Source of the DNA: Litoditis marina
Lineage: Eukaryota > Nematoda > Chromadorea > Rhabditida > Rhabditidae
Reading direction: 5' to 3'
Length of the DNA: 64,000 bases
NCBI GenBank assembly: GCA_964036275.1
Contig: OZ038436.1
Span: forward strand, 21,107,904-21,171,903
This document shows, piece after piece, positions 25,701 to 36,915 of the stretch (the stretch's first letter is position 1; every line of letters begins with the position of its first letter). The notes below the pieces were generated by a model. That model did no database searches, was not told the origin of the DNA, and was given only the letters and a program-made list of their open reading frames with translations. The position numbers and the translations under genes are program-made.

Positions 25701-28700
25701 CTAGTGTTTTTTTCTGCAGAATTGTTAGTTTATGCACTTGCAACATGTATGTCTGTTCATAGTTTTGTGCGAAGCGTAGGAATCCAAATGAATTTTATAA
25801 CATAAATGAAGCCTAAAAATTTAAAGGTCGGTCAAGACATTTTCAACAAGTTCTTGTTTTCAGACGCATGCAGTTGGCTCAGAAGTCGGGAGTACAAAAC
25901 CACAAATGGGCTGCGGTAGTCAGAAAAAGTTCGAAGCTAGGAAAGAAGAATAGGTCAGTTTGAGTACCGGCATTCAATATTACATTACTGTGTTTTCATA
26001 GTTTCTTTCAGATTTTACAAATGTGGTTGAATGCTTTTGGTCGGCTGATTGTGTGTGTTTACGAATTGAATAACACGTGCTCGCAGTTATTACCAAATAG
26101 CCTCTGAGGGTTTGATGCAACACGAGGGAGATTTATGCATGTAAATCGAAATACGGAAAAACAGGCTACATTTCGTAGATAGTGACAACTTACTGGTAAT
26201 TGGTTCCTTTTCTGACGAACAGTCGGTTACTTGATGTGGTTGCAGGTTTACCGTTGTCCCGGTTTCGGAGGCAACTGCTGACAGCAGCGAGAGCGCCAGT
26301 GTGCATGTCCCAAAACAGCGGAACACCGTTCACACCGCAAATGGAGGTCAAATATTGACCGACGCCGAGAAGGTTGGTTCGGATTCAACTATAAATTCAA
26401 AAAAGTGAAAAATGTAACCAAACTTTCATCTTGGGGTAAATCTAGTTTTTAAAATCCTTGTTGTGAAGATGTAAAGTCATCTCGTTCTCCAACATAACTT
26501 TGTATTAATCTGCTTTCGTCACCAAAACGAAGCATTTCAGGAAGCGATATTTGCCATTGGAAAGAAGCGAAAAGGAGCTGGCACAGACGAAGAGCCTCAC
26601 GAAGGAAACGAACGATCACTCGTTTACCACACGATAGGGGGTAATCATTATAGATTGTTCATTAACTTCACAAATTACTATCTTCTTTGGTACGATGTTT
26701 TAGTTTTACTCTCATTTTCATGACTAGTCTACTCATTTTGCTACCGAAATTCTGTTTTCAGCGTTTTCAATGCGTGTTTTTGTATTCATGATCTTCTAGG
26801 TATGCTCCGGTCCATCAGTAAATTGAGCTTTGGCAGGCATAAAAAGGAGGACGAAAAGACCGAGTTCGACTTGCATGGGGATGAGGTGCGTTTATTTCCT
26901 TATAAGACAGTTTCACACAAGCTTAATCTTTCTACCGGATTACTGGGTATTGTGTGAAGGTTTGGTTGGCGTCAAAAGAGCGATGGGAGTTGGAGGAAAA
27001 GAGTCTCCTAGGAAAACAACCGCTCTACTCCAGGAGACCGAGACAGGAGAGCAGACGGCTACCTATCACCCAGAAACGGGTTCATGATTGTGTAGACTTG
27101 TTTCTCTTCTTTATATATTGTTTATTTATAACTTTTTTGTTCAGCGAAAATCTTGGGAAGAGAGGCAGCTGGCAGACATAATTAACCTGGAGGGCTGTCT
27201 CATAGATCCGGCTCCGTTCCAATTGGTAGAACACACGAATCTAATCAAGGTGGGTCTATCTATGAATATTTTTCAGATATTCAAAATATCCTTATAGTAG
27301 GCATTTCTCATGATATTGCCTTTTCTTCATAGGAGCTTACAATACAGTACAATGCAAGCTTAATTTTTCTTCCGTATCAATGGTGTTGTGTAAAATTGCA
27401 AGTTGTATTGAAATGAAACTGGAGCGTAGATACCATTAACTTTCAAGTCGCGAAAAACGCATCCGAAGTATTGTTTTGTTTGGATTGTATATGTATTATT
27501 CATCGCAGTAGCATTTACAGTCGTTTCGTTACTGATATTCGATGTCCTTTTCAGGTCCACTCTCTCTTTTCCCTACTGGGTCTGAATCGAGCCTACGTGA
27601 CAGAATGTGGTCGACTGGTCGGAGTGGTGGCCCTGAGAGAGGTGAGCTTCATTCAATATACCCTTCAAACAGAGCGAAACTTACGAAAATCGTTGAAGGT
27701 TTTTTAATCATGTTGTAAACTACGAACGATTTGAGAACCCATTCAAAGTATTTAATATTTGCTCATCGGAGAAAAATTTTGTTACATTTTTTTTGTGAGG
27801 GTTCCCAATTCAGTTTCCTATTGGTATTCTCATATATTTGTATGATTGAATGAAATAGTAAGTGTAAATAAGTTATATTCTTGTGTTTTCAGGTCCGTAT
27901 GGCAATAGAGAAGGCGCAATCGGGTGTTATTCCCTCTGTGGGAGAGAGTCTGATACCCCAGGGACCAGATGTACCCTCCAATTCTACGGAAGATGATGAT
28001 GACGACGACGAGGACATTATTTGTGTGAGTTGTAATAGTAGTTATAATAATAATAATAATAATAGTTCTAATATTAATCCGTAATATTTGTAAACATAAA
28101 ACTGTTCTTTTGAGTATAGACGTATCTGATTTTCTTGCTTCAGCCTCGCCTGGAAGTGATTAGTGCCGGAAATACTCTGAACAACATGTCCGATCTGATG
28201 GTGACTACTGCTGAAGACACACCGGTACGTTGTTCAAGTTATGATCACCTCCATGTTCCGTTAGATGTGCTTTGATATAGAGTTGAACATCGATTTGCGG
28301 TAAAAACATATCTACTAAACCTAGATCTGACACGCAGTTAAATGGAATGTTGGAAATCCACTTCAAGTAACCGCTTGGTGAAACTGGTCTGACAGATTGA
28401 GGCTACCGATGTTGAGTTCGAATAGAATCATGTTGTTGGTTGAAACATAGGGAGTATTGTACGTACAATCCCCTTTCCAATCCTGACCGTAAATGAGTTG
28501 AAAACGATCCGTAGTACACTACCCCCGTCTAAGGGGGGGGGGGGGGGGGGGGGGGGAGTATTGTAGACATATTGTTTCCTACAGCAAACTTATCTGGTTC
28601 AAACGTTTAGGACACAACTCCGTTGTCGCCGCCACAGCAGAAGCAGTCAGCCGTCGGGGCCAACCCCCAACGAAGGTTCAGCAACAGTGCCTCCGACCCG

Positions 28701-29755
28701 TGTCTCGTGATGTCTATGGCTGAGACAGGTTGGTCACTATGCATGTAGGTTGGCAAGTAGAAAGCATAGGTTGCACATAGGGTTGTTAATCGAGTTCTAA
28801 AAATTTCGAGTTTTTCGAGGCGAACTCGAAATTTCGAGTTTGGCTTTAACAACCCTAGTTGGAGACATACATGTTAGCAACTAGGCAACTCCTGTGGATG
28901 AACCTCGGCAAGATAGAATGGAATAGAATATAATAATTTATTGAAATCGTAAATGAGTTCAAAAGTGTGAATACAAAATAAATGCAAAATGATTCCCGTG
29001 CGAAATGGTTGTTGCGAAAGAATGCAAAACTCTTGAATCCCTCCCACATTGATACTGTAACGTTGGTGTTGTTTATTGTTTGTAAAATTCGTTGAATCAA
29101 GCATAAATTGGGGCTTTACATTGACAGTAATGGGTGGAATGAAGTATATTTCAGCTATGAAATTCCGTTGCCTGTGTTAGTGTTGTAATTAGATGTTAAC
29201 TATTTGTTCTATCGTTTAGCCGTGGAGCCAAGTGCATATGGGGTGCTAGACCCGCAGTATCTGGATGTGACCGCATTGAACAGTTCGGCCGACGACTCGC
29301 GGACCCCCAGTCCCACGGAAAGGAGCGAGAGACGGTACGCTAACAATATAATAATAATAAAAATTTTATTGCGCTTAGATTACAGAAAAAGGTGGTAGAT
29401 CAACCAAATAAGTTATCACGAGATTCTATGGCAAAACTAATCCTAAAGGAATGTATTTTAAATGTACAACCTACTTACAAGGGAGGTTACATTTTATCTA
29501 TTTTCATCACATCTTCTACTATGACTGTAAATTTGTAGTTTGAATAGCTACAAACGATTAGTTTATTCGTCTGAATTTTGAGAAGAGGAGCCTCTAGGGT
29601 CGTTTATGGATTAAAATAGCTGACGCGAAGTTTCTAAACCATAGTTTTCATAAGTACCGTGGTTATAATATGTTATGATATTTTTTTTCAGAAAGGAGAG
29701 AAGAAAAAAGAATCTTCATGTTCAGATCGTAATGCCAGATGAACAGTCGGATTAG
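10791..29755 (+). CDS. CLC-type chloride channel (CLC-1/2/K branch)
   Basis: This is a voltage-gated chloride channel of the CLC family. Twenty-eight exons, all phase-consistent, give 1073 residues: 10791-10904, 17484-17561, 17788-17875, 18246-18365, 18591-18725, 19224-19357, 19777-19933, 20379-20522, 21356-21440, 21729-21830, 22128-22212, 22869-23045, 23255-23435, 23831-23928, 24219-24370, 24851-24987, 25342-25471, 25864-25953, 26246-26372, 26541-26640, 26800-26885, 27145-27249, 27555-27641, 27893-28024, 28144-28224, 28611-28728, 29220-29334, 29692-29755. Signatures are GSGIPEMKT near 179, GKEGPFVH with gating Glu223, [19 protein letters not shown] from 276, and PVPAGSFMP near 484. CBS domain 1 spans about 617-705 and CBS domain 2 about 850-948, separated by a long basic linker. 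A Ser/Asp-rich tail follows. The gating glutamate is shared with channels and exchangers, but the overall pattern matches plasma-membrane channels such as nematode CLH proteins. The ATG lies 14 bases after TTATTTTATTCAG, a likely trans-splice site. The donor of exon 15 (AC before gtcata) is weak and was chosen by phase. Confidence 0.93.
11455..11530. repeat. Copy of the TGTAGTTTGATC hairpin element
   Basis: The left end TATCCTGCTGTTTTTGTAGT continues into TTGATCCCG. The right end is GTTCAAACTACAACATAGCC. It lies in the first CLC intron. Confidence 0.7.
16323..16346. repeat. Perfect 24-base palindrome
   Basis: The sequence reads GGTAATATAGAA followed by its exact complement, with no spacer. 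It is in the first CLC intron. It could be a dimer-binding site or chance in AT-rich DNA; nothing nearby decides. Confidence 0.5.
19988..20096. mobile_element. 109 bp inverted-repeat element in a CLC intron
   Basis: The ends are CACTGCGACTCCTACAGTA and the complement of TACTGTAGGAGTCACAGTG, with one mismatch over 19 bases. The interior is AT-rich and non-coding. No clear target duplication was seen. It lies between CLC exons 7 and 8. Confidence 0.65.
20671..20907. mobile_element. hAT-like MITE with 8 bp target duplication
   Basis: The element 20679-20899 begins CATACACCGCCAAGG and ends CCTTGGCGGTGTATG. GTGTTCTC occurs directly on both sides (20671-20678 and 20900-20907). An 8 bp duplication is typical of hAT transposons. 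The body contains GCGACCCC-type repeats and no reading frame. It lies in CLC intron 8. Confidence 0.8.
21054..21178. mobile_element. TTAA-flanked 125 bp MITE, copy 2
   Basis: TTAA at both edges encloses inverted ends around AAAGGACGATTATGTGGACC. It lies in CLC intron 8, about 150 bases after the hAT-like element. Confidence 0.85.
21849..21935. repeat. Copy of the TGTAGTTTGATC hairpin element
   Basis: The left arm AGTTGTAGTTCGATCTG pairs with the right arm GGGATCAAACTGTAAACACA. It lies in CLC intron 10, close after exon 10. Confidence 0.65.
22355..22424 (+). pseudogene. tRNA-like sequence in a CLC intron
   Basis: A good A-box (TAGCGCAGTGGTTAGC) and a perfect B-box (GGTTCGATTCC) are present. 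An acceptor stem GCTCTTG/CTAGAGC pairs at six of seven positions and the D stem GCGC/GCGC is perfect. The anticodon stem pairs poorly, and the T stem is one pair short if the acceptor stem is accepted. It is best read as a tRNA pseudogene or the head of a tRNA-derived SINE. Confidence 0.5.
22613..22690 (+). pseudogene. Truncated duplicate of the start of CLC exon 12
   Basis: This 75-base stretch repeats the 3' end of intron 11 and the first 27 bases of exon 12 (real copy at 22832-22893), including the TTGTTCTAG acceptor. Read in the exon frame it gives [13 protein letters not shown] and then a stop. If spliced in, it would end the protein early. The copy looks like an intron-derived duplication with several substitutions. 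Confidence 0.7.
25132..25250. mobile_element. TTAA-flanked 119 bp MITE, copy 3
   Basis: TTAA at both edges encloses diverged inverted ends starting AGTAGGACGATTATGTG. It lies in CLC intron 16. This copy is shorter and more diverged than the others. Confidence 0.8.
28533..28556 (+). repeat. Run of 24 G
   Basis: An uninterrupted G run lies 54 bases before CLC exon 26. Its exact length is probably unreliable. It could fold as a G-quadruplex in DNA or in the nascent transcript. Confidence 0.9.
28770..28865. mobile_element. 80 bp hAT-like MITE (TAGGGTTGTTAA ends)
   Basis: The element 28778-28857 has ends TAGGGTTGTTAA and TTAACAACCCTA around a TTCGAG-rich palindrome. The flanks GTTGCACA and GTTGGAGA agree at six of eight positions, a decayed 8 bp duplication. 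It lies in CLC intron 26. Confidence 0.75.
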
Positions 29756-30150
29756 TTCTTTGAATATCTCTTTTAATGATCAAAATCTCAAAATCTTTCA
29801 GTATTATTATTATTCTTAAATTTTAGTTTTGTATTCAATTTTCTGACTGCCTAGCACTATTTTGTTTTATGCCAGGGACTTTTGACGAAGGAGAGAGCTG
29901 CTTGCTTCTCACCTGATGGGTAATCCCTTCTAGGAATAATTGTTGTTGGTAGAATTGCATGTTGTTGTTTACCACATGGACGAATCTGAAGTGCGGGCTC
30001 GAGTTGTTTTGAACGGTTTCTAAGAATTAACTTAAAAGTCGTCTATATTTATAAAAATCTCAAAACAACTCGGGTCGGCCGTTCAGAGGATTGTATTATT
30101 AGTGTATAGATGGAAGACGCGGGGGCTAAAACGATATGATGTTTTGTACT

Positions 30151-30240
30151 GCTGTGTTTGTAGTTTGATCTCGCTGCATATTAATCGATATTCGTAAAAG
30201 TTTACTGTGTATGCAGATCAAACTACAACTCAGATGTGGC
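30151..30240. repeat. Hairpin element, well-preserved copy
   Basis: The left arm TGTGTTTGTAGTTTGATCTC and the right arm GATCAAACTACAACTCAGAT enclose about 50 unique-looking bases. The family is dispersed and each copy has a different loop, with outer arms tending to read CTGTGTTTGTAG or CACATCTGAGTTGTAG. Other copies are at 2081, 4037, 11455, 21849, 30862, 33041, 48166, 51501 and 59827, with half copies near 29535, 31371 and 36701. Confidence 0.8.
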
Positions 30241-30861
30241 CACCTCCTATATTTTTGTTTAGATTTGACCCTCATCATGTTGATGCTAGTTTAGTTTGCT
30301 TGTAGTGCTTGACTCGCTCACTCTGGTGGTGACAGCGGCAATAGATGTGATCTCATATTTCTGGTTTTCGCACTCGATTGATACTTTGCGGTGCTCTCTA
30401 CGTGTTTTTTATCGTACTTGTGATTGATCGTACACTAGACATGTTATTCATTCGAAAATGAACTTTTTTGCAAGAAAGTTTTCCAACGTGTTTCCAAGTC
30501 TTATACACACACACGTGCGACGTGTGGGTGGGCGAAGAAAAATTTTCATTGTTCAAGCAACTGGCGCAGCCGAAGGTTTGGTTTGGATTTTCAGATTTAG
30601 ATTTCGTTTCAGAAGTTGATTATGTATCGTTCATAACATTTCGCCGAATTTCACAGTGAAGTGATTGTAAAATATGAGTCGTATAGTCTGTAGGGAAGGA
30701 TAATAGTTGTGTATTTGAAATTATGTTTAGAATGCAAGTAATAGTTGCTTGAAATTATAAAGCGAACTGAGTGGCTCGTGGCTATAGTTTTAACTTTTGA
30801 CAACTTCATGTGATACGGGTCGCGCAGGAGAAGGCAGCCAGGAAGTATTTCTCCGTTTCGT

Positions 30862-30955
30862 TCTGATGTGTTTGTAGTTTTATCCTGGGGAAACTTGAGG
30901 GCAAAATCAAAAACCCTGATTTGGCCGCCGATCAAACTACAACTGTGCTCAGCCC
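30862..30955. repeat. Hairpin element copy
   Basis: The left arm is TGTGTTTGTAGTTTTATCC and the right arm is CGATCAAACTACAACTGTGC. It lies 60 to 150 bases upstream of the four-helix gene start, so it may overlap that gene's promoter. Confidence 0.75.
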
Positions 30956-31010
30956 ATATAACACAACCATCTTAAAACAACTACCGTTAGTTTGATATTG
31001 ACATTTTAGA

Positions 31011-34000
31011 ATGTCGAAATCTTCCATGGAATCCACGCAATACAACCCAACTTCGAAATCGGGAAGCGTGGAAAAACCCGGACTGAAGGACCAGTGTGAG
31101 GGTGAGGAAGAGGGAAACCAGTACAATCATCCGCGAAAAACTTCAATTTTCAATGATTGATTTCGATTGTGAACACTTCATCAATTTATTGCCTTGTTTT
31201 AGTATGTTTTGAGATATAGTTTTCCGTCGACACCTCAACTTCTCCTTTTTTCTTATTTATTAGCGTGAGCTTTATTTAGAACCTCTCTTCAAAGAAATTC
31301 TATACAGTTTAAGTAACTTTCCTTAGTTTAAGTAGTTTAAGTAAAAAAAAAGTAAAAGTTTAAATTCCGCTGTGTTTGCAGTTTGAGCTCGCTGTTTTCC
31401 ATTTGAAATTTGTACATTATGACATGTATACGTTTAAAATTGTCGGTAATTAAATTGCAGATGTGTTAGATGGAGTGAAAAAAATCTGATAAAACTGAAC
31501 AGATCGAAATATCGAAGTAGAACTGAGATTCGGTCACCTCCGAATACCTCTGCTTTTCACTTCAGTGTTTTCTCTGGAAGATGGTACGTCTCAACGTGGG
31601 ACTCCCAACACTGCTTCCACAGCACAGTCGGTGCATCCGGATTCTAGAAAGGTAGTAGTAACCTCATTTCACATTGTAGCTTATATTGTGCACGTTAACG
31701 TTGTTTTCGATATGGTATGGTTCTTGGAATGATAACCGATATCGCCCCAGTAGGTGTCCCCCAAATATCTAAGTGGAAACTACTTCACACAGACGGCTTC
31801 TATGTTTATAGTGTGCATACCTTTTCACTAATCAAATTTATCATTTTTTTTCAGTTGAGTGAGCATAAAACAGCTAAATACACAAACATTCTCTCGCTTT
31901 TTCCATTTAGTAGACATGGAAACTTGTTTATATGCGTTAACGGAAATTCGTGAAAACGTCTATCATGATGATACGTCTAAACTCGTATAAACGAGTCGCG
32001 GATGGCACTAACTTGAATGACATGAAACGTTAAACATACGATATCTCTGGGCCAATTCTACAACTAACCGGGTTTTCAGGTAACCTAACCCTTTTTTGGT
32101 AACCTTTTTTCAGGTTACCTTAGTAGGTAACCTGGAAGTAACCTAATACTAAAATCCGGTAACCGTTCAAACTAACGGTATAAACCACATTTTGCGTTAG
32201 AAAAACAGGTAACCTGTTTTCATTTTAGGTTACTAACCGGTTACCTACTGAGGTAACCTGAAAAAGAGGTTACCAAAAAGGGTTAGGTTACCTAAAAACC
32301 CGGTTAGATATAGAATTCACCATATCTCTGTCTGCTGAATAAATACTCAATTCTACGCGAAAAATTGATGAGAAGTAATAATATCCGAACTTTTATGAGT
32401 TCAGTTAGGGTAGAGAAGAACTAAAAGTGTTTCTAAGAATCAATAAATGTTATACCTCATTAGTACTGAAAAAAAACTCATGATGTTCCAATCTAGCTAG
32501 AAAAAAAAACACAGATGAGACAATTATACTTAAGCCCCCTATAGACTCAACGTAAATTAGGGAAGAACAAATGGATTATTATGAGAACCCCACCCCTCCC
32601 CCCGAACCATATTTTCTTGGAAATTTAATTCAGCGTAGGTGAAAGAAACAGAACAACTATACCCACTCAAAAACCTAATTTGCTAGAACTGAATAATAGT
32701 TCTTCTCTTTCAGTGGTGGAACAGAAAGGGTGCTTCGTGTGTGCCTTCCAACCCGAACAGCACCCCCTCCAAGCCGTCCCATATGGTGCTCATCCTGGCA
32801 CTCGTCGTACAGATTGCGTTCTCCGTCTACATATTCGGACATGTGAGAATTTTTTCTAATGTTTGGAAAATATTTATTTTTAAGGAAAACGCATAAATGA
32901 AACCAACTGGTCGATTGACCCGCTTTTCCATAGACGTAACTGATTGAACCGCTTGTCCCACCAAAGTTGGATTTCAATAAAGGCTCAACGCTCAGTAAAG
33001 AGTTTGCTAGTTACAGAGCAAGTGAATGTGAATGCTTCGCCGCTCTGTGTTTGTAGTTTGATTTCGTTGCTTTCCACTCGGAAATTGAGAACTGTTGCCA
33101 TATCGAGATCAAACTACAAACGTGATTTGGTCATATTCTCAAACTGAATTTCTGCTCCAGATGTTGAGTGCCGTGGATACTCCGCTTCTCTTTGCTATTC
33201 TGTTTCTCCTGCTGTCGTTGGGCGGATGTGTGGTCACCTTCCAAGTTATTTCAGAGAAAACAAAAAGTGGGTAACGAGTAACACAGAATTTCACGTGAAC
33301 GTGCTCAATACATCAGAATTCTTGCACGCTATTGCTAAACGTTTCTGTGTCTGGGGGTTCAACATTACCATTACAATTCTTGCTTCCCATCTCATCATTT
33401 TGCTTCGATGTTGACCATTAGGTCTGTGTTTTGTTCATTGAAATAATAGACAATCTCAAGCGACCGAGTTGAAACTAAACACACTTAGAAGGGGTGAAGT
33501 AAAATGGAAACTTATATTTTCAAACATACGTTCTCAAATATTTTGTTCAGGATATTTTTAATATTTAATTACAGATATGACAATTCTGGCGATGATCATC
33601 ACTCTAGCCCTCTTCATCTCTGCCCTCACTATTCTATGCGTCATTTCCACCAAAAAGAACGGAGAACCCATCATTCCAATCGAAAGAATTGCCGCCGTCA
33701 CTTGCGTCATACAGGTACACTTTTTTTTACGATTCCCACTTTTTTTCCATATTCTCAGCTACAATTTTACGTCATCAGTTGGGCATAACCCCGTAATGTG
33801 AAGCGCCGATCAATTTTGAATTCGTTAGGTTCACGTAACGTTTTCCATGAAAACCTTTAAATACCGAACTCGAACAGTAGTTCGTGGAGTTTGGAGGTCG
33901 TTTCAAACTAGGGCTGTACGAAAATTGTGAAGATCCGTCATAGTACTGAATTTTCAGTTCCTGAGTCTTGTCTGTCTGGGCAACTACTTCTACGACATTT

Positions 34001-35218
34001 TCATCAGAAGCAAGGATCAGCCTCGTGAGTTTGTGTTTTCTCTTCGACTTGTAATTTGGATGATTCGCAATTAAAAGTTTATCTAGTAGCTTGTTGAAGA
34101 ATATTGATTCGGTTTTATGAAGACACTCAATGTTTTTAAAGATAATCGATTGTGATTTTAAAGATTATCGATTCGGTTTTGAAAGATAATCGATTGCGTT
34201 TTATAAAAATTTCCGATTGGTTATGAAGATTATCAATTGTTATTCTGGCATTTATCAATTGTTTATGAAACTAATCGATTCGATTTCGGAGATTATCGAT
34301 TTTATTTTGGAGCTTATCGATTGAATATCTTTCCAGTGGACGTTGCCCTGCCTTGTTCTTGCCGTCCCTCCGATGATCAACCCCCGAAGTCGCGTTCCCT
34401 CAACTCTGAACACATGTCATCGGTATTTTTGTTATAATTATTTTGTTTACCTATTTGTTCGTCACGAAATGTGCAACGGGTCAATTAGGAATTAGAGTAA
34501 TTTATGTGAGTTTTCTTATGCAGTTATCATCGCGGTAGAACTCTCGTTTCGTTATTACACACTGTGTAAGAAATATTTTATTTGTTCGATTTCATTCTCT
34601 GGCGGTGTAGCTACTGGAAAAAGATGTCGCCCGCTGCAAGCCGCTCGCCAGTTGCGAATTTGTAGTAGCGCTGCGAGGTTCCAGCGGTTATCCGTCTAAA
34701 CGTAAACTTTAAGAGAGTTATGTTTGATTTTCAATGTTTAATGTTAATTTTGTGTGTATTATTTCAGCGTGGTTCTAATGGAACTCCGTTGGCCTCCTCC
34801 AATCAGACAACTGGCTCGGACAAACCCATTTTCGCAGGAAGATTGAAGTAAGATTTCTAATACAATTTAGAAATTCATTATCCAATTTAGAGTTAACAGG
34901 CACATTTCCGAAAAGGATGTTTTTCTCTTTCCCTCCCCCTCTTCTCTCTGATTCGCTTTTTCTCTCGCTGCCTCTATTAGTCTATCACACTCTCCTTCTC
35001 TCTGTTCTCTCTATTTCTCTTTCTCTTTCTCTATCCTCTCTTTCTTCCCTGAGTTGAACCTTGTTAGTTCTTTTTTCAAAAACTAAGTCTTCAGGTCCGC
35101 GGAGCGCATCTCAAAGTCATCCGAGCGTATTCCGAGATCTTCTTCCGAGCGAGCTGTCGGAGGAGCTAGCGAGAGAATGCAATATCTGGTCAACTCGAGA
35201 GAAACAACCATCGTGTAA
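31011..35218 (+). CDS. Four-helix membrane protein of unknown function
   Basis: Nine phase-consistent exons give 302 residues: 31011-31101, 31566-31651, 32714-32842, 33161-33266, 33575-33714, 33958-34024, 34337-34422, 34768-34847 and 35095-35218. The start codon is one base after ACATTTTAG, a likely trans-splice acceptor. A hydrophilic, Ser/Thr-rich N-terminus of about 80 residues precedes four hydrophobic segments near 83-102 (MVLILALVVQIAFSVYIFG), 111-129, 139-160 and 172-192. The C-terminal 100 residues are Ser/Arg-rich with SSER repeats. Both tails are probably cytoplasmic, in a tetraspan arrangement. I do not recognise the family: tetraspanin Cys motifs are absent and the loops are too short for claudins. 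AATAAA occurs at 35768. Confidence 0.8.
32064..32307. mobile_element. 244 bp palindromic GGTAACC element
   Basis: The ends CTAACCGGGTTTTCAGGTAA and the complement of the right end differ at one position over 20 bases. Inverted similarity continues for about 80 bases, with many GGTAACC motifs. It lies in intron 2 of the four-helix gene. A diverged relative may be present at about 52320-52535. Confidence 0.75.
33041..33130. repeat. Hairpin element copy
   Basis: The left arm is CTGTGTTTGTAGTTTGATTT and the right arm is GAGATCAAACTACAAACGTG. It lies in intron 3 of the four-helix gene, ending about 30 bases before exon 4. Confidence 0.75.
34138..34327. repeat. Tandem array of about 21-23 bp GATTATCGATT units
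   Basis: About nine degenerate units of the type GATTATCGATTCGGTTTT lie in intron 6 of the four-helix gene, ending just before exon 7. Each carries the palindrome ATCGAT or a close variant. Confidence 0.75.
34925..35050. repeat. Pyrimidine-rich CT tract
   Basis: Imperfect CTCT/TTCTCT repeats fill most of the last intron of the four-helix gene upstream of the exon 9 acceptor. Confidence 0.7.
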
Positions 35219-35975
35219 ACATAGCAGTTATCCACAAGGAACGTGAAAACGTGTATATTTTCGGGCACGCGTAGTAAATGTTACCTCACGCTTGTATTTT
35301 GTTCTGAAAAAACACTTTTCACGTTCTCTGTAAGCGTGATTGTTGTCTAATAGGGAATTTTCCGATTTGTCTGCATTATGGGAACGTGTTCTTTTTCTCG
35401 TTCGCATTATCGATGCCTTCGTCTGAAAACTTGATACAAAAGTTCGAGAAAAAGATCGTGTTCCTGTGGAAATCGTTTTTTTGCATTCTATACAACATGG
35501 AAACGTGTTCTTCTTCTCGTTTGCAGCATCGCTGTTTCCATCTAGAAACTTGATTCACGGAAAGTTTTTTTTTGAGTAAACGTTTGAGAAGAAGTCCGTG
35601 TCTCTGTATAAAATCCTTTTTCGTCGTCTTCGCATATTTCGTGTGTTTTGGTGTATGGTTTAGTTCACTGTAACTGAAAAGCCCATGCGGGTTTTTCGGG
35701 AGTTTTTTATTGTTTTATGTCGGACCAATGCTTATTCTTTTGTCTATTATTTTTTGGGTGAATTCTGAATAAATGGTTTGGAAATATTTTTCCACACTTG
35801 GCACAGGGTGAACTCAGTTGGCACACGGACTACATACACACACATGAAAATGAAATTATTGAGTTATTATGCCGCAGTCGAAAATATTCGTGGACTTTCA
35901 TGGAAAAGCGAGAACTGGGAGGTAATAATATACACAGGAAGTTGGCAACTATCAGGCCAGCATATGTTCAGGTTG

Positions 35976-36109
35976 AGCTCACAATTTGTACGACTTTGCT
36001 ACGGTGCCACAAGTTCGAAAACTCGAAATTTTTAATTTGTACGACTCTGCTACGGTGCCCAAACTCGAAAACTCGAAAACTCGAAATTTTGAACTCGATT
36101 AACAACCCT
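35976..36109. repeat. Right end of a TAGGGTTGTTAA-family element
   Basis: Two tandem units of about 50 bases (ATTTGTACGACTCTGCTACG type) lead into AACTCGAAAACTCG repeats and the family end TTAACAACCCT. No matching left end is visible, so this copy is truncated or rearranged. Confidence 0.55.
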
Positions 36110-36798
36110 CTTGCATTTTATTTGGGCTACACGTTGGGCGGATTCAACAGTAGAAAGTATCTCAGCAACTATCTCACCGAGGCCATGCAATGCACGTGAG
36201 ATCTCATATATCTAGAGTGAGACGATGAGTTTTCAATTAAGATGGCCGACCAAGCAATGGGGCTCCAGATTTCACGGCTTTCTATTAAATGAGGAGAAGA
36301 TATATATCAAATTACAGCTCACTCAAGGAATATGCTTCTACTTATTTCTCTATAACGCTTGAATTTGCCAAGAACATTGAATATTTTTTTAATGTTTAAA
36401 GCATTATTTAAGCACTGAATCAACTAAATTAAATTCATTCAATCAGCTGGTAACCGTGTTAATGTCTTCTCCTTCAGTAGAAATGTTCCTGGTTTTATTA
36501 TATTTAAATTAACTCATAATAACCCTCTAATTGTGTTCTTCAGTCAATCGGGTTTTGCTTGCCTTTCTCTCTGTTCTTTGTGCTCCCATCTAATTATTTC
36601 CTACTGAGGTAATAGCCCAATTTCCAGCCAACAAGTACTTGACTATTCTAGTTTTACTTGTTGCCAATTGAAGTAGACTATTTTTAGAACAACAGAAATC
36701 TCCTACTGTGTTTGTAGTTTGGTCACACTATATTTTATTCGGGATACGAACACGTGCTGTGGGTGGATATCACACAAAACAACAGAATATACTAGATT

Positions 36799-36915
36799 GA
36801 ATAGTCACGTGAAGTCAGCATTCTAATGAGACATCGTGCACCTTGTCATTGCACGTGTCTGCGTTCTGCTGTGTTTAACATGTTTCACGTGACTGTGCAA
36901 TTGACTAACAGTATA
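36799..36915. repeat. 115 bp dispersed direct repeat, first copy
   Basis: It matches 38621-38733 in the same orientation, including GCATTCTAATGAG and CATCGTGCAC and the end TTAACAGTATA-like sequence. The copies are about 80% alike by eye. Confidence 0.65.

Larger units (their letters stand above)
29756..31010. other. Intergenic DNA after the CLC gene
   Basis: This holds the CLC 3' untranslated region and the upstream region of the four-helix gene. Two hairpin element copies (30151-30240 and 30862-30950) occupy part of it. No exon is supported. The distance of 1.26 kb and the shared strand would allow co-transcription, but nothing proves it. Confidence 0.5.
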
